Of a stretch of DNA of 64,000 nt, positions 21,423 to 33,509 are shown piece after piece. The notes beneath the pieces were generated by a model, which saw nothing but the letters and a program-made list of their open reading frames with translations, was not told where the DNA came from and did no database searches. The DNA is from Glycine soja (taxonomy: Eukaryota; Streptophyta; Magnoliopsida; Fabales; Fabaceae), in the NCBI RefSeq assembly GCF_004193775.1, contig NC_041019.1, forward strand, positions 13,983,020-14,047,019, written 5' to 3'. A program made the position numbers and the translations under genes. Positions within the stretch are counted from its first letter, which is position 1, and each line of letters begins with the position of its first letter.

Positions 21423-22374
21423 CCAGGTCGATCTTGAGATTTAATTGGCTCATGGTGAAAAACAATTTGGGCCCTTTTACTTTTAAGTATTAGAAAATAT
21501 AAATATACATTATATAAAAAAGTAGGCACATTATTTCATTAAAAATTATATGCTTTCTTACATTAAAAAAATAACATAACATTAATAAATCTCAAAATGA
21601 TATATCACATTTTTTTATTCAAATTATTCTTATGTTATCATCTATATCATTCAATTTATTCATAAAATAATTACATAACATAAATATCTATAGATAAGAT
21701 AAGCATGACAATGGGATAAGTCGGTGATAAGTTTGACTCTCCAATCCTTGTAATAGAGAGGATAGGTTCACATTTAAAAAGATGATTTAATTTTTAAATC
21801 CATCTTCATCCCGGTTGAGTTTTACAAATTTGGGTAAAACTGTGAGGAACCCATCACATTCTTTATAACTTTAATTTAAATATATATTTATAATTAATTT
21901 AATTTTATATTTTGTCTCTCAAAGAAAACGTTTCAGTTTGATCGTTATTGTTTATCATCAACAAAATATCGTTTCATATTTTTGTTTTTCATTAATACAC
22001 TAATACTTAGTTTTTTCATTTATAATTTGAGTTATCGTTAGTTTCTTATTTTGTTAAAAACAGAAATATTTTAAGTCTATTATCATAGATCAATTACATG
22101 TTGATATATCATAGTGAGCTAAAAATGCATTCAGTATGGACTTATGAAGGTAATGCATAAAAAATAAACTAACAACCGATATAATAATACTTTTTAATCA
22201 CACATCACATCTTAATTTGACGAAAATAAAAATAATTTTAATTTAGTTATTAAAATAACCTAAATAATATAAAATAAATTATTACAAAACTATATATCTT
22301 TTTAAAAAAATTAAGTCCTTTTTAGCCATGGGCCTTGTGTCGTTGCACCTCTGCACAGAGCCAGGGCCAACCTT
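21423..22374. mobile_element. MULE-like non-autonomous element
   Basis: A 952-bp AT-rich insertion flanked by the perfect 9-bp repeat GGTTCCATC (21414-21422 and 22375-22383), the duplication size of Mutator-like elements. Its ends (CCAGGTCGATCTTGAG and, complementary, AAGGTTGGCCCTGG) are only weakly alike. A diverged relative occurs at about 62110-62720, so this is a dispersed family. It interrupts copia-1. Confidence 0.65.
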
Positions 22375-22383
22375 GGTTCCATC

Positions 22384-23478
22384 ATATTCTATTCATGAAA
22401 AAATTTGAAATATCTTTATTTTCACTAATTTCAGGTACTTGAGTTCTTTTGGAACTAAAATTTATAATTATGTTAAAGGAATCTTTCAACATTCTCGTAA
22501 CCATAATTTGACCATCTAACTTTTTAGCTCATTTTCTTAATTGAGGTTTTTTTATCTTTGGAACCAAGGGGTTTACTACGCTTTAGGCATGTTAGAGACT
22601 CGTTTTGCAATATTATAGTGTCCAACATGGACATCAAATTTCATTGGAGCTTTAGCGGTTGGTACATATGATTTAACCATTTTTTTGGTAAATCTTTTAG
22701 ATGAATTATCTTTTGAATTTTTGGTTCACATTGTTTCATCTGAGGATCAGGATGATAATTCTTTTCAACTAATATCTCTTTTCCAATTGCTTATTCTCTC
22801 CCCATAATGTTGGGACAACTGATTCAAAATAACAACTGACAAACTAAGTCATGTATAAATCTTTATAAATGGATATTCATTCCCAACATTCTTTTAGGAC
22901 TCATCTTTGTGTGATACAACACATCTACAAATTCTCAAATGGGAAATATTAGACAGCTCACCAAAAAACAATTTCAAAGGGGAGAGCTAATTATAATTTG
23001 TTGTTGTGATGCAAATCAATACTTGTTATAAACATAAGAAGTAAACTTGCATGTGTAATTTGGGAAATGTGTTCCTAGTCAAATTAATTGAGCTAACAAT
23101 AAACATGTGACCATTTAGTTGATGCATAATTTAAAATCATGAAATATATAAATGATCCACAAGGTAAGTTTATTTGTCCACAAATATCACCCTGTATTCA
23201 TTTTAAAAATAAAATGGACTAATTCCCAATTTTTTCTAGTGATAGCCTAACTATCAACTTTCCTTGGGAACAAATAGTACAATAGTACATGAAAAATCAT
23301 TGGATTGAAGAATATTCTGTCTCTTCAATGTGTATCCACAAGAATTTTTAAATATTTTTCGCATCATAATAGACTAAGGATGACCTAACCAATCATGTCA
23401 AACAACATATTTATTTTGATTCGTAAACTTCTGGTTTATGACAATATGCATTTCCATTGTACTAATATATGTGTAGTG
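22384..23478 (-). pseudogene. Copia-1 integrase, broken
   Basis: Across several stops and shifts the minus strand shows GDI-WTNKLTLWIIYIFHDF-like and MVTCLLLAQLI-like segments. These correspond to the copia integrase core (usually GDICGPIHPPCGPFRYFMV and RWSHVCLLSTRN). The identification depends on position and family pattern; no intact catalytic triad was found. Confidence 0.6.
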
Positions 23479-23630
23479 TGTGAATCATGCAGGTTTTGAT
23501 GATGCCAAAAGAATTTACTTGATAATGGTTGTCATCATCAAAAAGGGGGAGAATGTAAATCATGCAGGTTTTGATGATGCCGAAAAGAATTCACTTGATA
23601 ATGATTGTCATCATCAAAAAAAGGGGAGAA
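23479..23630 (+). repeat. Tandem LTR-edge plus polypurine-tract units
   Basis: Two units of 75 and 77 bp (23479-23553, 23554-23630). Each starts TGT(G/A)AATCATGCAGG, contains TTTTGATGATG and its complement CATCATCAAAA, and ends in an A-run plus GGGGAGAA. The latter looks like a Sirevirus polypurine tract directly before an LTR start. Confidence 0.85.
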
Positions 23631-24420
23631 TGTAAATGTATAAATACAAGTTTTTGATGATGCGAAAAGTATAATCAAACAAGATTTTTTCAAGAACCAT
23701 TCAAGGTTAAGCAAACAGAGATTTCTTCAAGATTAATTCAAGGTCAAGCAAACAAGATTAACTGTGTAATCGATTACCAGTGAGAAAACTTAAGAAAAAC
23801 TTCTTGAAAAGACACATCTCTTCAAACCATTTTTGAAAAGACACGATGGGCCTATATATATGTGTGTCTGACTTCAAAAAGTAAGAGAGAGATATTCTAA
23901 GAGAACTTAATTGTCAAATGCTCTCTCAATAACTATTGGCCAAACACTTGCAAATCTATTGAGAATTCTTCTAGGATCTTCAATTTGTATCATCTACTCT
24001 AAAGGAGAGAAATCTTTCTGTTCATCTCTTGAACTCAGTTGTAATCAAGAGACGGTGTGTCTCTTGGATTGTGAGAATCTTGAATACAAGGGTGAGGGAT
24101 CCCAAGGTGTGTTCAAAGTCTGTAAAGGATTTACAGAGATAGTAGAAAATCTCAAGTGGGTTGCTTGATGACTGGACGTAGGCACGGGAAGTAACTGAAC
24201 CAGTATAAAGTGAGTTTGCTTTTCTCTCTTCCCTTATCTCAATTATTTTACTACATTTTACTTTGTCTTGTACAACATTGTTAAATTGATTGCTTCTTTT
24301 TTTTTTCTGCATTCTGAGCCTATCATATATCATTTAAAAGGGGGTCAAAATTAGTTAGTGGAAAATTTTGTAAGATTTAATTCACCCCCCTCTTAAGTTA
24401 TTAAGGCCACTTGTCCAACA
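23479..24420 (+). mobile_element. Solo LTR, SIRE/Sirevirus-like family (copy 2)
   Basis: 942 bp, TGTGAATCATGC to CTTGTCCAACA, flanked by the 5-bp duplication TAGTG (23474-23478 and 24421-24425). It contains one GTAATCGATTAC motif (about 23766) and a TATATATA box (about 23854). Its first 152 bp are abnormal: the LTR start plus a polypurine tract are present in two extra tandem copies. Confidence 0.92.
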
Positions 24421-25148
24421 TAGTGCAAACCATAAGAAAAAGTTCATAATTTTTTAAATACACATTTGTATTTTTGATGTCCAACTTTGTTCCTCTAGGC
24501 ACAATACATTAGCTTGCTTGGAACCTTCAATTATACTTCTAGTACCAAAAACAATACTAGCATTGACTACTCGCATTACAAAAAAGGAATTTTTTTATTA
24601 TTCTTCTAAGTAACATGGACTATAAATATATTTGACAAAATTTTATTATTCAATGTGAATTGTTTTTTGAAAAATATATTTGAAATGTACCAATCTTACA
24701 ATTAAAATATTTATTGTCTTAGAAAAACTTACATAAGATCCAGTACCATCAAAACATTAAGTAACAACATTCTGCAAATTATAAATTCAAGAAGATAGTA
24801 TGAGATAATTTATTTCTTGAAATTCTTTTCACTAATGTGATGATCCATGTTTCACATTACTTTTCCACTTTGGATGGAAAAAAGTATTCTTAAATATTAT
24901 TTTATGATCACGGCCACAACCATGATCATGACCACATGATTATCTATAAGCATAATAATTAGATATTATTGCACTCACTTCTAAGAATGGAGTAGAACCA
25001 ACTAGATAAGCCTTATGATTTTAGTCATTAACGATGAATTTCTTAACCACTTGACTCGACTCTTTGGTTTCCAAAAATAGTATAGATCGATCCCAAATCC
25101 ACTATGGATCTCATATTCACCTATAATTCAAATTCATGCAATTTGTTT
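24421..25148 (-). pseudogene. Copia-1 gag-like region, heavily decayed
   Basis: The minus strand shows a His/Gly/Arg-rich stretch (CGHDHGCGRDH, about 24930) and FHPKWKSNVKHGSSH, resembling the RNA-binding tail of copia gag. It lies where gag should be relative to the integrase piece. Many stops; the call rests mainly on position. Confidence 0.4.
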
Positions 25149-28100
25149 TGTAACGCTATGAAATTTTAATAACTGAAAATAAATGTTTGATGCATTTCTT
25201 TTATTATTTAATTACTTGATTAATTTGGATTAGTTAAAGTGTTGTGTGAATTATCCTTGTGTAACTGCTTGGTGTGGATGTTAGGTTATGTGGAGTTTAT
25301 GTTGGAAATGTGTGACTTAAAGTTTGACCCAAAAACTATTTTGGTAAAATAGTGATCTCGGATTTTTCAATCGTTGGATCACCTTCAAATTTTGTTTGTC
25401 AGCTTGCAGCCCACATCTTCACGTTTTGACCGTTGGGATTTGTGAAATAACATCTAGAGAGTTAGATATGACCTTTGCACAGAAGCGGTGAAATATGTTA
25501 GAGCAGGGATTCACCCAGAACTCGCCTAGGCGTGTTTGAGTAGGGCTAGCTCACCTAGGTGAGCAAAATTTCACTCTGGCGATGCTTGTAGGTTACAAAT
25601 ACGACCAACAATGAGAAAGAACGCATTTTTCACTCACTCACTCTCTCTCTCTCTCTAAAACTCTCACCTAAACCCTAGAACCTCTTTCTCCACCACCCAC
25701 GACCAGGGGTAACCGCCACAAGCCGCTGCTGCTTACCACCGAACCACCACACAGAGAGGAACACTTTAATTGAAGTGAAATCTCCAAAACTCAACTCGAG
25801 GATTTGATAGAAAATGAATCCTTCGACCCTCCCTTTGCTATTTCTTCGAGGTAATCGTGTTTTCTATGTCTTCTCCTAGTTAGTTTGAACCTCTCTTAGT
25901 ATCTTTTGTGATTTGGGTACTATTATTGGATTTTTTACACTTCCTTTGAAAAACCCTTTTAAAATGAGGCATTGTAAAAGTTGCCTTTTTATACAATAGA
26001 CTTTGTTTTTGTGACCATTGTTGAACCCTGATCACATTGGCGTGATCGGAATTTCAAAATGACGTCTTTTTATGTGGATTCCAAAAGACACACCATTTTA
26101 TTCCCTTTTAAATTTGAGTGGGTATTTGACCTCGAATGTTAATATTGACCTTGTCTTTGAAATCTACACTAAATTTTCTTCGATTTGGTATATAGAGCTC
26201 TGTGTTCGGACTAACGGACGTGAACCTAAGATATCTCAAAACAACGTCGCGAGGAGTTAATGGGAGAATATAGATCATGGTTATCAAACTCTCTAGTTAA
26301 CTCGTTAACTCTTACGAGTCCAGTTGTCCTCTGCGAGTTAACTCTTGAGTAAACTCTTTTTTAGTAGACTCTAGGTAAACTCTATAAACTCTAAGTAAAC
26401 TCGGTAAACTCTCGAGTTTACTACCGAGTCAACGAGTTAGTAAGTTAAAAAAATTAGACCAAAATGTAAGTCATTTTTTATTGTTTTCTATTTAGCATTC
26501 AACATACCTTCATTTAGTGTGTTATTCTCAAATACAAAGTTCTCACCTTTAATAATATCAAACCCCTGTTCTCTAGTAACATCAAACCCTTGATGAAAAT
26601 GATCTACCACTACTATAACCCCTACAAGTTATGGTCTAGTAGTAATGTATTATTACTAGACTTGGTTATTTAAATATTTTGAACTTTATGATTTATTATT
26701 TTGCTTTATTATATTGTTGAAATATTTAATTAGTATATTATTTATAGATATTTTGTTATTATTTTTATATGAAGTAGGCTCTTACGAGTCTACGAGTTGA
26801 GTTTACGAGTCGAGTTTATAGAACTCTCACGAGTCTGCGTAAACTCTCGAGTTTGATAACCTTGATATAGATAGATGAGGGGAGTTTATTGTTTGTTTAT
26901 GGTTTTGATACCATAGTTGGGATCAAGGAACCCAATTATGGGGTTGCATGTTTGTCCCTATGCATGTTGGTTTTCAAGAAAAACTGTGTTTTTGACTAAT
27001 GGAACACAATATATTTGTGTTTGATGAATGAAATTGAGAATGATGTTGTTGTTGTAATGATTGGAATTTTCGGGAAAAATCTTAATTATAGAGGTGAATC
27101 TGCCCAAAATTTTATATATGTTCTTCTATTTACTTTATTAAATTTTAAACATACATAAGAGTTTGTTTTGTATACCATAGTTCTCCTCTTTAATTTAAAA
27201 TTTTCCCTAAAATATTAGTCTCGTAGTATTATGGATTACTACTGTATGAGATTTGTGTTGTCTAAAGACTTGGGGAATGTGAGTATCAAAATGAATCTAT
27301 ATGCATATATGTGGAATGCAATTGATTGTCGATGTTGATGATGACATTGAGATGAGATGATATTGTTGTTAATGATGACATTGAAATGAAATGATATTGA
27401 TGTTGATGATGATATTGAGATGAAATGATGTTGATGTTGATAATGTCATTGTGATGGATGTATGTTGTGTATATACATGGGGGGTGCAATGACCATATTG
27501 GATATCTCTGGAGAGGGAAGGAGGGTTTAAGAATTATAAGCATCCCTGAAGAGGGAAGGGGATTGCTTATAATTTTTAACTATCCAAGGTTAGTGCATTG
27601 ATAGTGCCCATGTTTCATATTACATAATTGCATGGAAATAATGTAAATTTTTCACTAAGTACATGTGGTTTTTCATGAGGAAAAATGCAAGTACTTGGGG
27701 GAATATCACTCAGTTTAAAACTTCCTTGAGACTCATGCTGATCACCATGGGGGGAGTGGCTTGTGCAGGAAAGGGTGACCTGATGCCTAGCTTTCCTAAG
27801 TGAGAGTGTCATGTGGATACGATTAGGCTATTTTCAGACGAATGGTACCACATTGCATTTGAGAGTTGAGTTAGGTGCATGTATCATTTTGAGCATAATT
27901 GATTTGAATTGTGGAAAAAGTTGGTGACTAGTTTGTCAAGGGTATGTTGAACTGATGGATTTTTGAGAATGACTTTGGTTGTTGTTATTGTTTTCTTGCT
28001 AATCATTGTCATGTGATGCTTGTTAATCTTTTATAATAAACTCGATCATCCTTGCAATTTTGTATCGTGTGATTGGTACCTATGATGACCACAAACCTTC

Positions 28101-28479
28101 GTTTGTGGGAGCAGATGAGCAACAATAGGCAATGTTGGAGCCGCCAAATCGACATGATAACGTTGAAATTTATTTTGAGCGAGAGTTGTATTTTTTTATA
28201 TCAATTTTCCCTTAGTTGGTTCCTTGATTATTTTTTTATTGGGCATGTAAATCCCAGGTTTAGATATATCTAAAAACTAAATTCTGTTCTACCATGTGAA
28301 TGATGTATAATGATTTAATATATATATATATACACACACACACATGTATTTTTGCATTTTTGGTGAGTGTATATCGCAAAAAATTTATCCCCATTTTCAT
28401 AATCAAATTCATAAAGATTTCATTTAAAATTAAAATTATGCATCTTAAAATAACAATAACGACAAGGCGGGTTGTTACA
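25149..28479 (+). mobile_element. Solo LTR of a gypsy-type element (3.3 kb)
   Basis: The ends are TGTAACGCTATG and GGCGGGTTGTTACA, flanked by the 5-bp duplication TGTTT (25144-25148 and 28480-28484). No coding region; contains (AT)n(AC)n at about 28318-28344 and a pyrimidine-rich leader-like stretch at about 25640. A GTGGGAGCAGATG segment near its 3' end is shared with the solo LTR at 40573-43270, so the two are related. A hAT MITE accounts for 589 bp of its length. Confidence 0.85.
26276..26864. mobile_element. hAT-type MITE inside the solo LTR
   Basis: 589 bp with inverted ends CATGGTTATCAAACTC and (complement) CAAGGTTATCAAACTC, flanked by the perfect 8-bp duplication ATATAGAT (26268-26275 and 26865-26872). 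The interior is built of repeated GAGTTTAC/GTAAACTC-like words and an AT-rich core. It encodes nothing. Confidence 0.92.
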
Positions 28480-28484
28480 TGTTT

Positions 28485-29968
28485 TACTACCTTTTCCTTC
28501 ATAGATGGAGGTATCTAATATCCTATTTTATATGTAAATACTTTCAGCAATTTGATTTTACATCAGAAATGATAATATCTCTCATCGTATTTTCAAAATA
28601 AAATATATATTATTACATATAAAAAATAATGACTGATTAACAACATCAACAATAATAATATTAATATTCCAGTTATCTTCCTTTTATTCTAAAACTCTGG
28701 CACAATAATAATTTTTTCATACCATAACAACACCGTAACATTGGAACATCAATTAACACTAGAAAATAAGCTTCTATATACACACACATATGGTTAATAT
28801 AAAAATAAATATATAATATAATTATGTAAGGTATAACCATGCAATTTAGGAAACTCCAATACCTGAACGTGCACATCAACCACGTATCAATCTACCTATA
28901 TTTATACCTCATCATGATTAAAATACAAAACTTCAATACATGCTACAATTATAAATCTGTTTGCCAATTTCAAAGGAATCTGAAATCCATTTAGGTCACC
29001 TCCAGTGTAATTATTTCGTGCGCACGGGATTGCGAACACCACTCAAGAAATTTCAAACAAAAAATATTGCCACCAAATATAATATTTAACGGAGTAACTC
29101 AACTATTCAACAATTATAATCTAGCATTCATGAATATTCAACGTAAAATTTATATATATTGAATCAGCGCGATATTCAAATCCAAATATCAGTTTGCTTC
29201 TTAAAATAATATGAAAGACAATATTACTTATTACTTCTGGTGGTAAAAGAATTCAACGTACGTAAATCTCAAGGTCAAGGACATATATATGTGAAATCAA
29301 ATTATAATAATGATCATATATAATATATGCATCCAAAAGCCTAAAAGGAATCAACCAACCATTTACTATATAAGTTATAATTTTATTTGATCGAAGGTTA
29401 AAAATGCACTGTGCATACGAATTTCCAAAGAGACACCGAATATCAACAATGATAACAAATAGATAGAATATTTTTATCAAATGTCATGCAGTACACCTTA
29501 ATTTAAGGAGGTGTAACATGGAGAACAAATAATCAAGAAACTTAAGAAGAAAATTCTTTTTCACTTTTGTATTATTTTTTCACTTCCCGTGAAAAATATT
29601 ATTCTTCTATTTTTAATTTTATATTATTTTTTCACTTCTAGTGAGAAAAAGAAAAAATATTTTATTTTTACGTTTTGTATTATTTTTTTACTTCTAGTAA
29701 AATATATAAATTCTTCAAATTTCTTTCTTTAATAAAATCTTTGAGACATTTACATTTTTTTTAGAATTTATTTATTTGATAGTGTTTTCAGGATAATTTT
29801 TCACATATACATAAAGAATATAGCAATACCAAATTAAATTGAAGAAATGTGAATTCAAAAAGTATGATTTTATTTGATAAAATTCTCTAGAAGGTTTTTC
29901 TTGCGAGTTGACATGCCAATAGAATAGAAAATATGTTCAATGGAGGAAAAATGATTATGCTGACAACA
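28485..29968. other. AT-rich stretch, no gene seen
   Basis: If copia-1 extends to the LTR at 29969, this should hold its gag start, but I could not read any gag homology. It contains three degenerate ~55-bp repeats with TATTATTTTTTCACTTC at 29562-29703. Confidence 0.4.
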
Positions 29969-30164
29969 TGTTAAATATAATATGACTCGAAGAAGAATAA
30001 TAAAGAGAAATTAATTAGAGAAGAAGAGAGTTTAGAGAGATTGAGGAGAGTGATAATTGTATGTATTAATTTCAAGAAAATATGTAATTACAAAAGGATA
30101 AATACAAATAAAAATAATTAATAAAAGATAAAAAGACATGAACATCCAAGGATTATTCATAACA
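29969..30164 (-). repeat. LTR related to the copia-1 LTR
   Basis: 196 bp starting TGTTAAATATAATATG and ending TTCATAACA, similar along its length to 7113-7326. Its flanks do not match each other (CAACA versus TATAT), so it is not a simple solo LTR; it fits best as the 5' LTR of copia-1. Confidence 0.6.
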
Positions 30165-31997
30165 TATATTTCTTACATATTTTTTAAATATATTATTTAC
30201 TATCAGTTGAATTTTTGTGAATATTATAATTTTTTTGTGACTTTCACTTTTTATTGATGAATCTAATACATGATTTTATAGTTTTGAATATTTTTTAATT
30301 AATAGTAAAATGTGTGTTGAAAAAGTATGGTAAATAGTGTTGTTATAAAAAAAACCAATTGTCTTGTATTTTTTATATTATTTTCTTTTCTTATTATTTA
30401 TTTTAAACCAAATATCCTGAAATCTCTATTATCGTCTATATTCAGAGACGGGACTAGGTTAGGATCCACTGGGCTTATTTCTTTCTTTCTTCTCACTTCC
30501 AAATTCATCATTTAATGTTTTCATAGCATATAAGTCAAAATCCCAAAGGATACAACTAGCTGCCCAAATATAATAAAAAATGATATGTCAAAGACCTTAC
30601 ATGGGAGAATTAAGCCATAGGATGCCATACTTGTTTCCTGGGGATGGCATAAAGTCAAACAATATCATCACCTAATTCATCACTATCATCGAATCTTTAC
30701 GTTGATTTTCTATGGATATTTTTATTAACAATTTTTAACTACCATGGTTCATAAATTAATAAATTATATCAATAAGGTCTAATATAGTGGTTAGATAATT
30801 GAATTTTTAAGCATACTAACAAAAGTTTAATTTTATGATTGTAGTACGGAAAATATTTTATTAGGAGAGATAAAACTCACGTGATCTCTGCGTCTCGAGA
30901 GTTACTTTCATAATTTTTTACTACGATGTCTTGCTTTTAGAAAAAAAAATGAATTAATTAATAAATTATATATTACTCTCTCATGAATGGATAAATAACT
31001 TGATGATTCATTAACAATGTGATACGCCCAGAACAATTTCAAATGAGCCTAAAATGTGGCAGACTTTACTTGACATTATATGTAATTAATTAATCGAAGG
31101 ATTAAGATTAACAAATGGGAAGAAAGATAAGAAAAACATAATATCGGTCAAATATGTTGAAGATTTATGTAAAATTTAAAAAATATTAATTTTATCTTTA
31201 TGAAATTTTTTATATTAGTTTACTCTAAAATAATATTTTTGTTTTCCACGTAAGATCAATTGCAATTGAAAATCCTTCTACCATGCACACACCACTGACT
31301 CACCAACAATCTTTTTTTTTTCCTATGCGTTTAAGTACGTCCTTCTAGCCGGTTATAGAAACCTTTCTCCATGATGATGTTCACACCCATTGATTGAACG
31401 AGTTTTTGTTCCATACTTTTCTTTCCAGCCAATTGAAATTCTCGGTGCAATTCAAGATTGATTTATTAATATTTTTCGATTCAGCCAATTAAAATTTTGT
31501 AAGTTTGATATCCCACATTTTTTTTCTTCCATTACTTATTGTTGAATTGTATCAATTTTACTCTTGATTGGTTTTATTCAATTGGATTTCTCGCATAGTT
31601 TTCTTTTGTTCAACGAATAGCACAATTAGAATTGATTTTATTTAACAAATAGCAATGCCATGGTTTTTTTTTTTTCAATTGGAATTGTTTTTCCAGATGG
31701 GCAATAGGTTTTACAGGAAAAATATAACAAAGAACAAAAAACTGAAAAAGGTTAACAGGAAATTGAACGAGAATATTTTTTTATCATTATTGAACGAGGA
31801 TATGAAAGTGTGCATGGGAGAAGGGCTTTCAATTGCAACTAATCTTACTTGAAAAACATATCGATTGAGAAGAGAGATCAAGTGATATACTTAGTTATCT
31901 TTTTAAAAAAATTTGGAGTAAAATAATCTAAATTATTAGATATGATAAAATTATCAAATGAGATTTGATATAAGTCTTACACCAAATGTAAACAAAT
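30165..31997. other. AT-rich intergenic DNA, nothing recognised
   Basis: No coding homology, tandem repeat or terminal structure was recognised on either strand. Confidence 0.4.
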
Positions 31998-32230
31998 CAT
32001 TACTAAAAATATGTCTTTTTACGACGCACATTCTAAAACGATTATGCGAAATTGTCTTAGAATGTGACGTGTTAGCCATTTTGTAATTAGGGAGAATTTT
32101 TTTTCTTTTCACCACTTACATTCTAAGACGAGTTTGTTGAATCGACTTAGAATGTAGGATGGTGGCATTTGTGTAATTACGTGAAACGTAGACGACAACG
32201 GTTTTATCTAAAGGACCGTCGTCGATTTTC
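31998..32230. repeat. CACTA-2 left subterminal repeats
   Basis: Several copies of CACATTCTAA(G/A)ACGA and inverted GTCTTAGAATGTG, like the motifs at the right end (52785-53005). Confidence 0.75.
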
Positions 32231-32239
32231 TACCAAAAA

Positions 32240-33506
32240 CTTCTAAATATTAACCCTATAGCTATTTAGCGCGCACCTCGCTAAACCTCACCCAGAGTCA
32301 TCATCGATTTTGCCTTCGCTGCTCGCTTTGTGTCCTCAGTCCATTCATCCACTCACTGGTCGTCATACCTGTGTCCTGTGTATCGTGCCGGCATTGCGTG
32401 TGGCCATCGTCAACCAGGTAAGCAGCCATGCTCCAAATCGTGCAATGCTATTGTGTTGGACAACTAATTTGTTATTTGAGCAATTGATTTTTGCTCTTTG
32501 TTACAATGGTGGGTCCATATGTTGTGGTAATTTGTAGAAGTTCGATGAGGCAATGGGTATGCCTAGGCTTTGACAAAAAATGCAGGGCTTGTTTAGGAAG
32601 CAAATCACAATGTTAATAAGTTAGAATTAATATCTGCGAGCATGTTCCTCAAATTTTCCATAATAAAGTACCCATGTTTGGGTATCCTAGTTAGTTTGGT
32701 TATCATGATACTATGTTTGTGGTAAAAAAAGATGATAGCTAGTCTTGTTGTGCTGGAGGAGAGGGGTTGTTTCTAATTGGTTCTCTTGAATGGTAGGGGA
32801 AATGGTGGGGTTGTGTGCATGGCCTGTCTAGGCTGTTCGGTGGAACTTTGCTTTTGCTTGCGGATTGTACTTATTGGCTAGGTGTCACAGTGTTCTTTTT
32901 TATCCCAATCCTTTAAAAAATGGGGGGTGGGAGGTATTGAATGGTGATTCATTTCTTTCTTTGTCTGATAAAATTACTACAACAACAGTAGCCTTTTCCC
33001 ACTATAGATATTTTGCCTCTCTGACAATTATTCACTTAGCTCCTTTGGAGGTGGCATGCAATTTTCTTTTGTTTTCATCGTGATTTTATTACTTTACCTC
33101 TTTTTCTTTTAGTTTTTGTTAGTAATTTTCTTCTAAAAAATTCAGATATTTAAATTTGGCACTAAAGTACTCTAGTGACTAGGAAGGCAAAGTACTCCAA
33201 GCTGCTGCCAATTGAAGTTGCTGATAGCAAACAACCTTTACAGAAGGCTATAGTGAATTTGGATGATGTTACAATTATCATATCTAAGGTTTCATTTCAT
33301 GCTTGTTTATTTTTGTTTTTTTTTTTCCAGACTTTGTCGTTAATTTTAGGGAAAAATTTTGCATGTTTTTGTAGGATGGATATGAGGATATCATCATATT
33401 AGCAGACAACTTTGCTGCATTTAATCAACGTTCACTGGTGCCAGTAAAAGTTGCTTCCGGGTCTTGGTGGAAGTATGCTAACAGAGCTGTATCTAACCAG
33501 ATAAAG
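32240..33506 (+). pseudogene. VPS13: VPS13 N-terminal gene fragment, captured by CACTA-2
   Basis: VPS13 proteins are giant lipid-transfer bridges at membrane contacts. Two exons are readable. The first, 33176-33288, contains KAKYSKLLPIEVADSKQPLQ and NLDDVTIIISK and ends at a donor. The second, 33375-33506, starts DGYEDIIILADNFAAFNQR and goes on to SWWKYANRAVSNQIK. These match the extended-chorein N-terminal region of plant VPS13. About six residues normally following FNQR are missing. The homology ends at about 33506. A GC-rich leader-like exon (32240-32417) ending CAACCAG before GTAAGC lies upstream; whether it belongs to VPS13 is not known. Only about 80 of several thousand residues are present. 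Confidence 0.85.
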
Positions 33507-33509
33507 AGT

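Larger units (their letters stand above)
7113..30164 (-). mobile_element. Copia-1: old copia LTR retrotransposon, shattered by nested insertions
   Basis: Pieces of one minus-strand copia element can be read in order. They are a gag-like part (25148-24421), integrase (about 23478-22384), reverse transcriptase (21330-20129) and RNase H tail (8101-7540). The 3' LTR is 7326-7113. A similar LTR at 29969-30164 has matching ends and is followed (minus strand) by TGTTGTCAGCA, a possible worn tRNA-Met primer site. That would make it the 5' LTR, although no shared target duplication was found. Insertions separate the pieces: CACTA-1 (8102-20128), a MULE-like element (21423-22374) and two solo LTRs. The link of the 29969 LTR to this element is an inference; the order of the coding pieces is seen directly. 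Confidence 0.65.

Noticed and set aside
24570..24600. CATTACAAAAAAGGAA as another CACTA end
   Set aside because: No subterminal motifs or matching partner end nearby; probably chance in AT-rich DNA.
28300..28518. Open frames around the (AT)n(AC)n tract
   Set aside because: Low-complexity translations in a solo LTR with no protein similarity.
29969..30164. Interpretation as a solo LTR
   Set aside because: The flanks CAACA and TATAT do not form a duplication; a 5' LTR of copia-1 fits better, though not proven.
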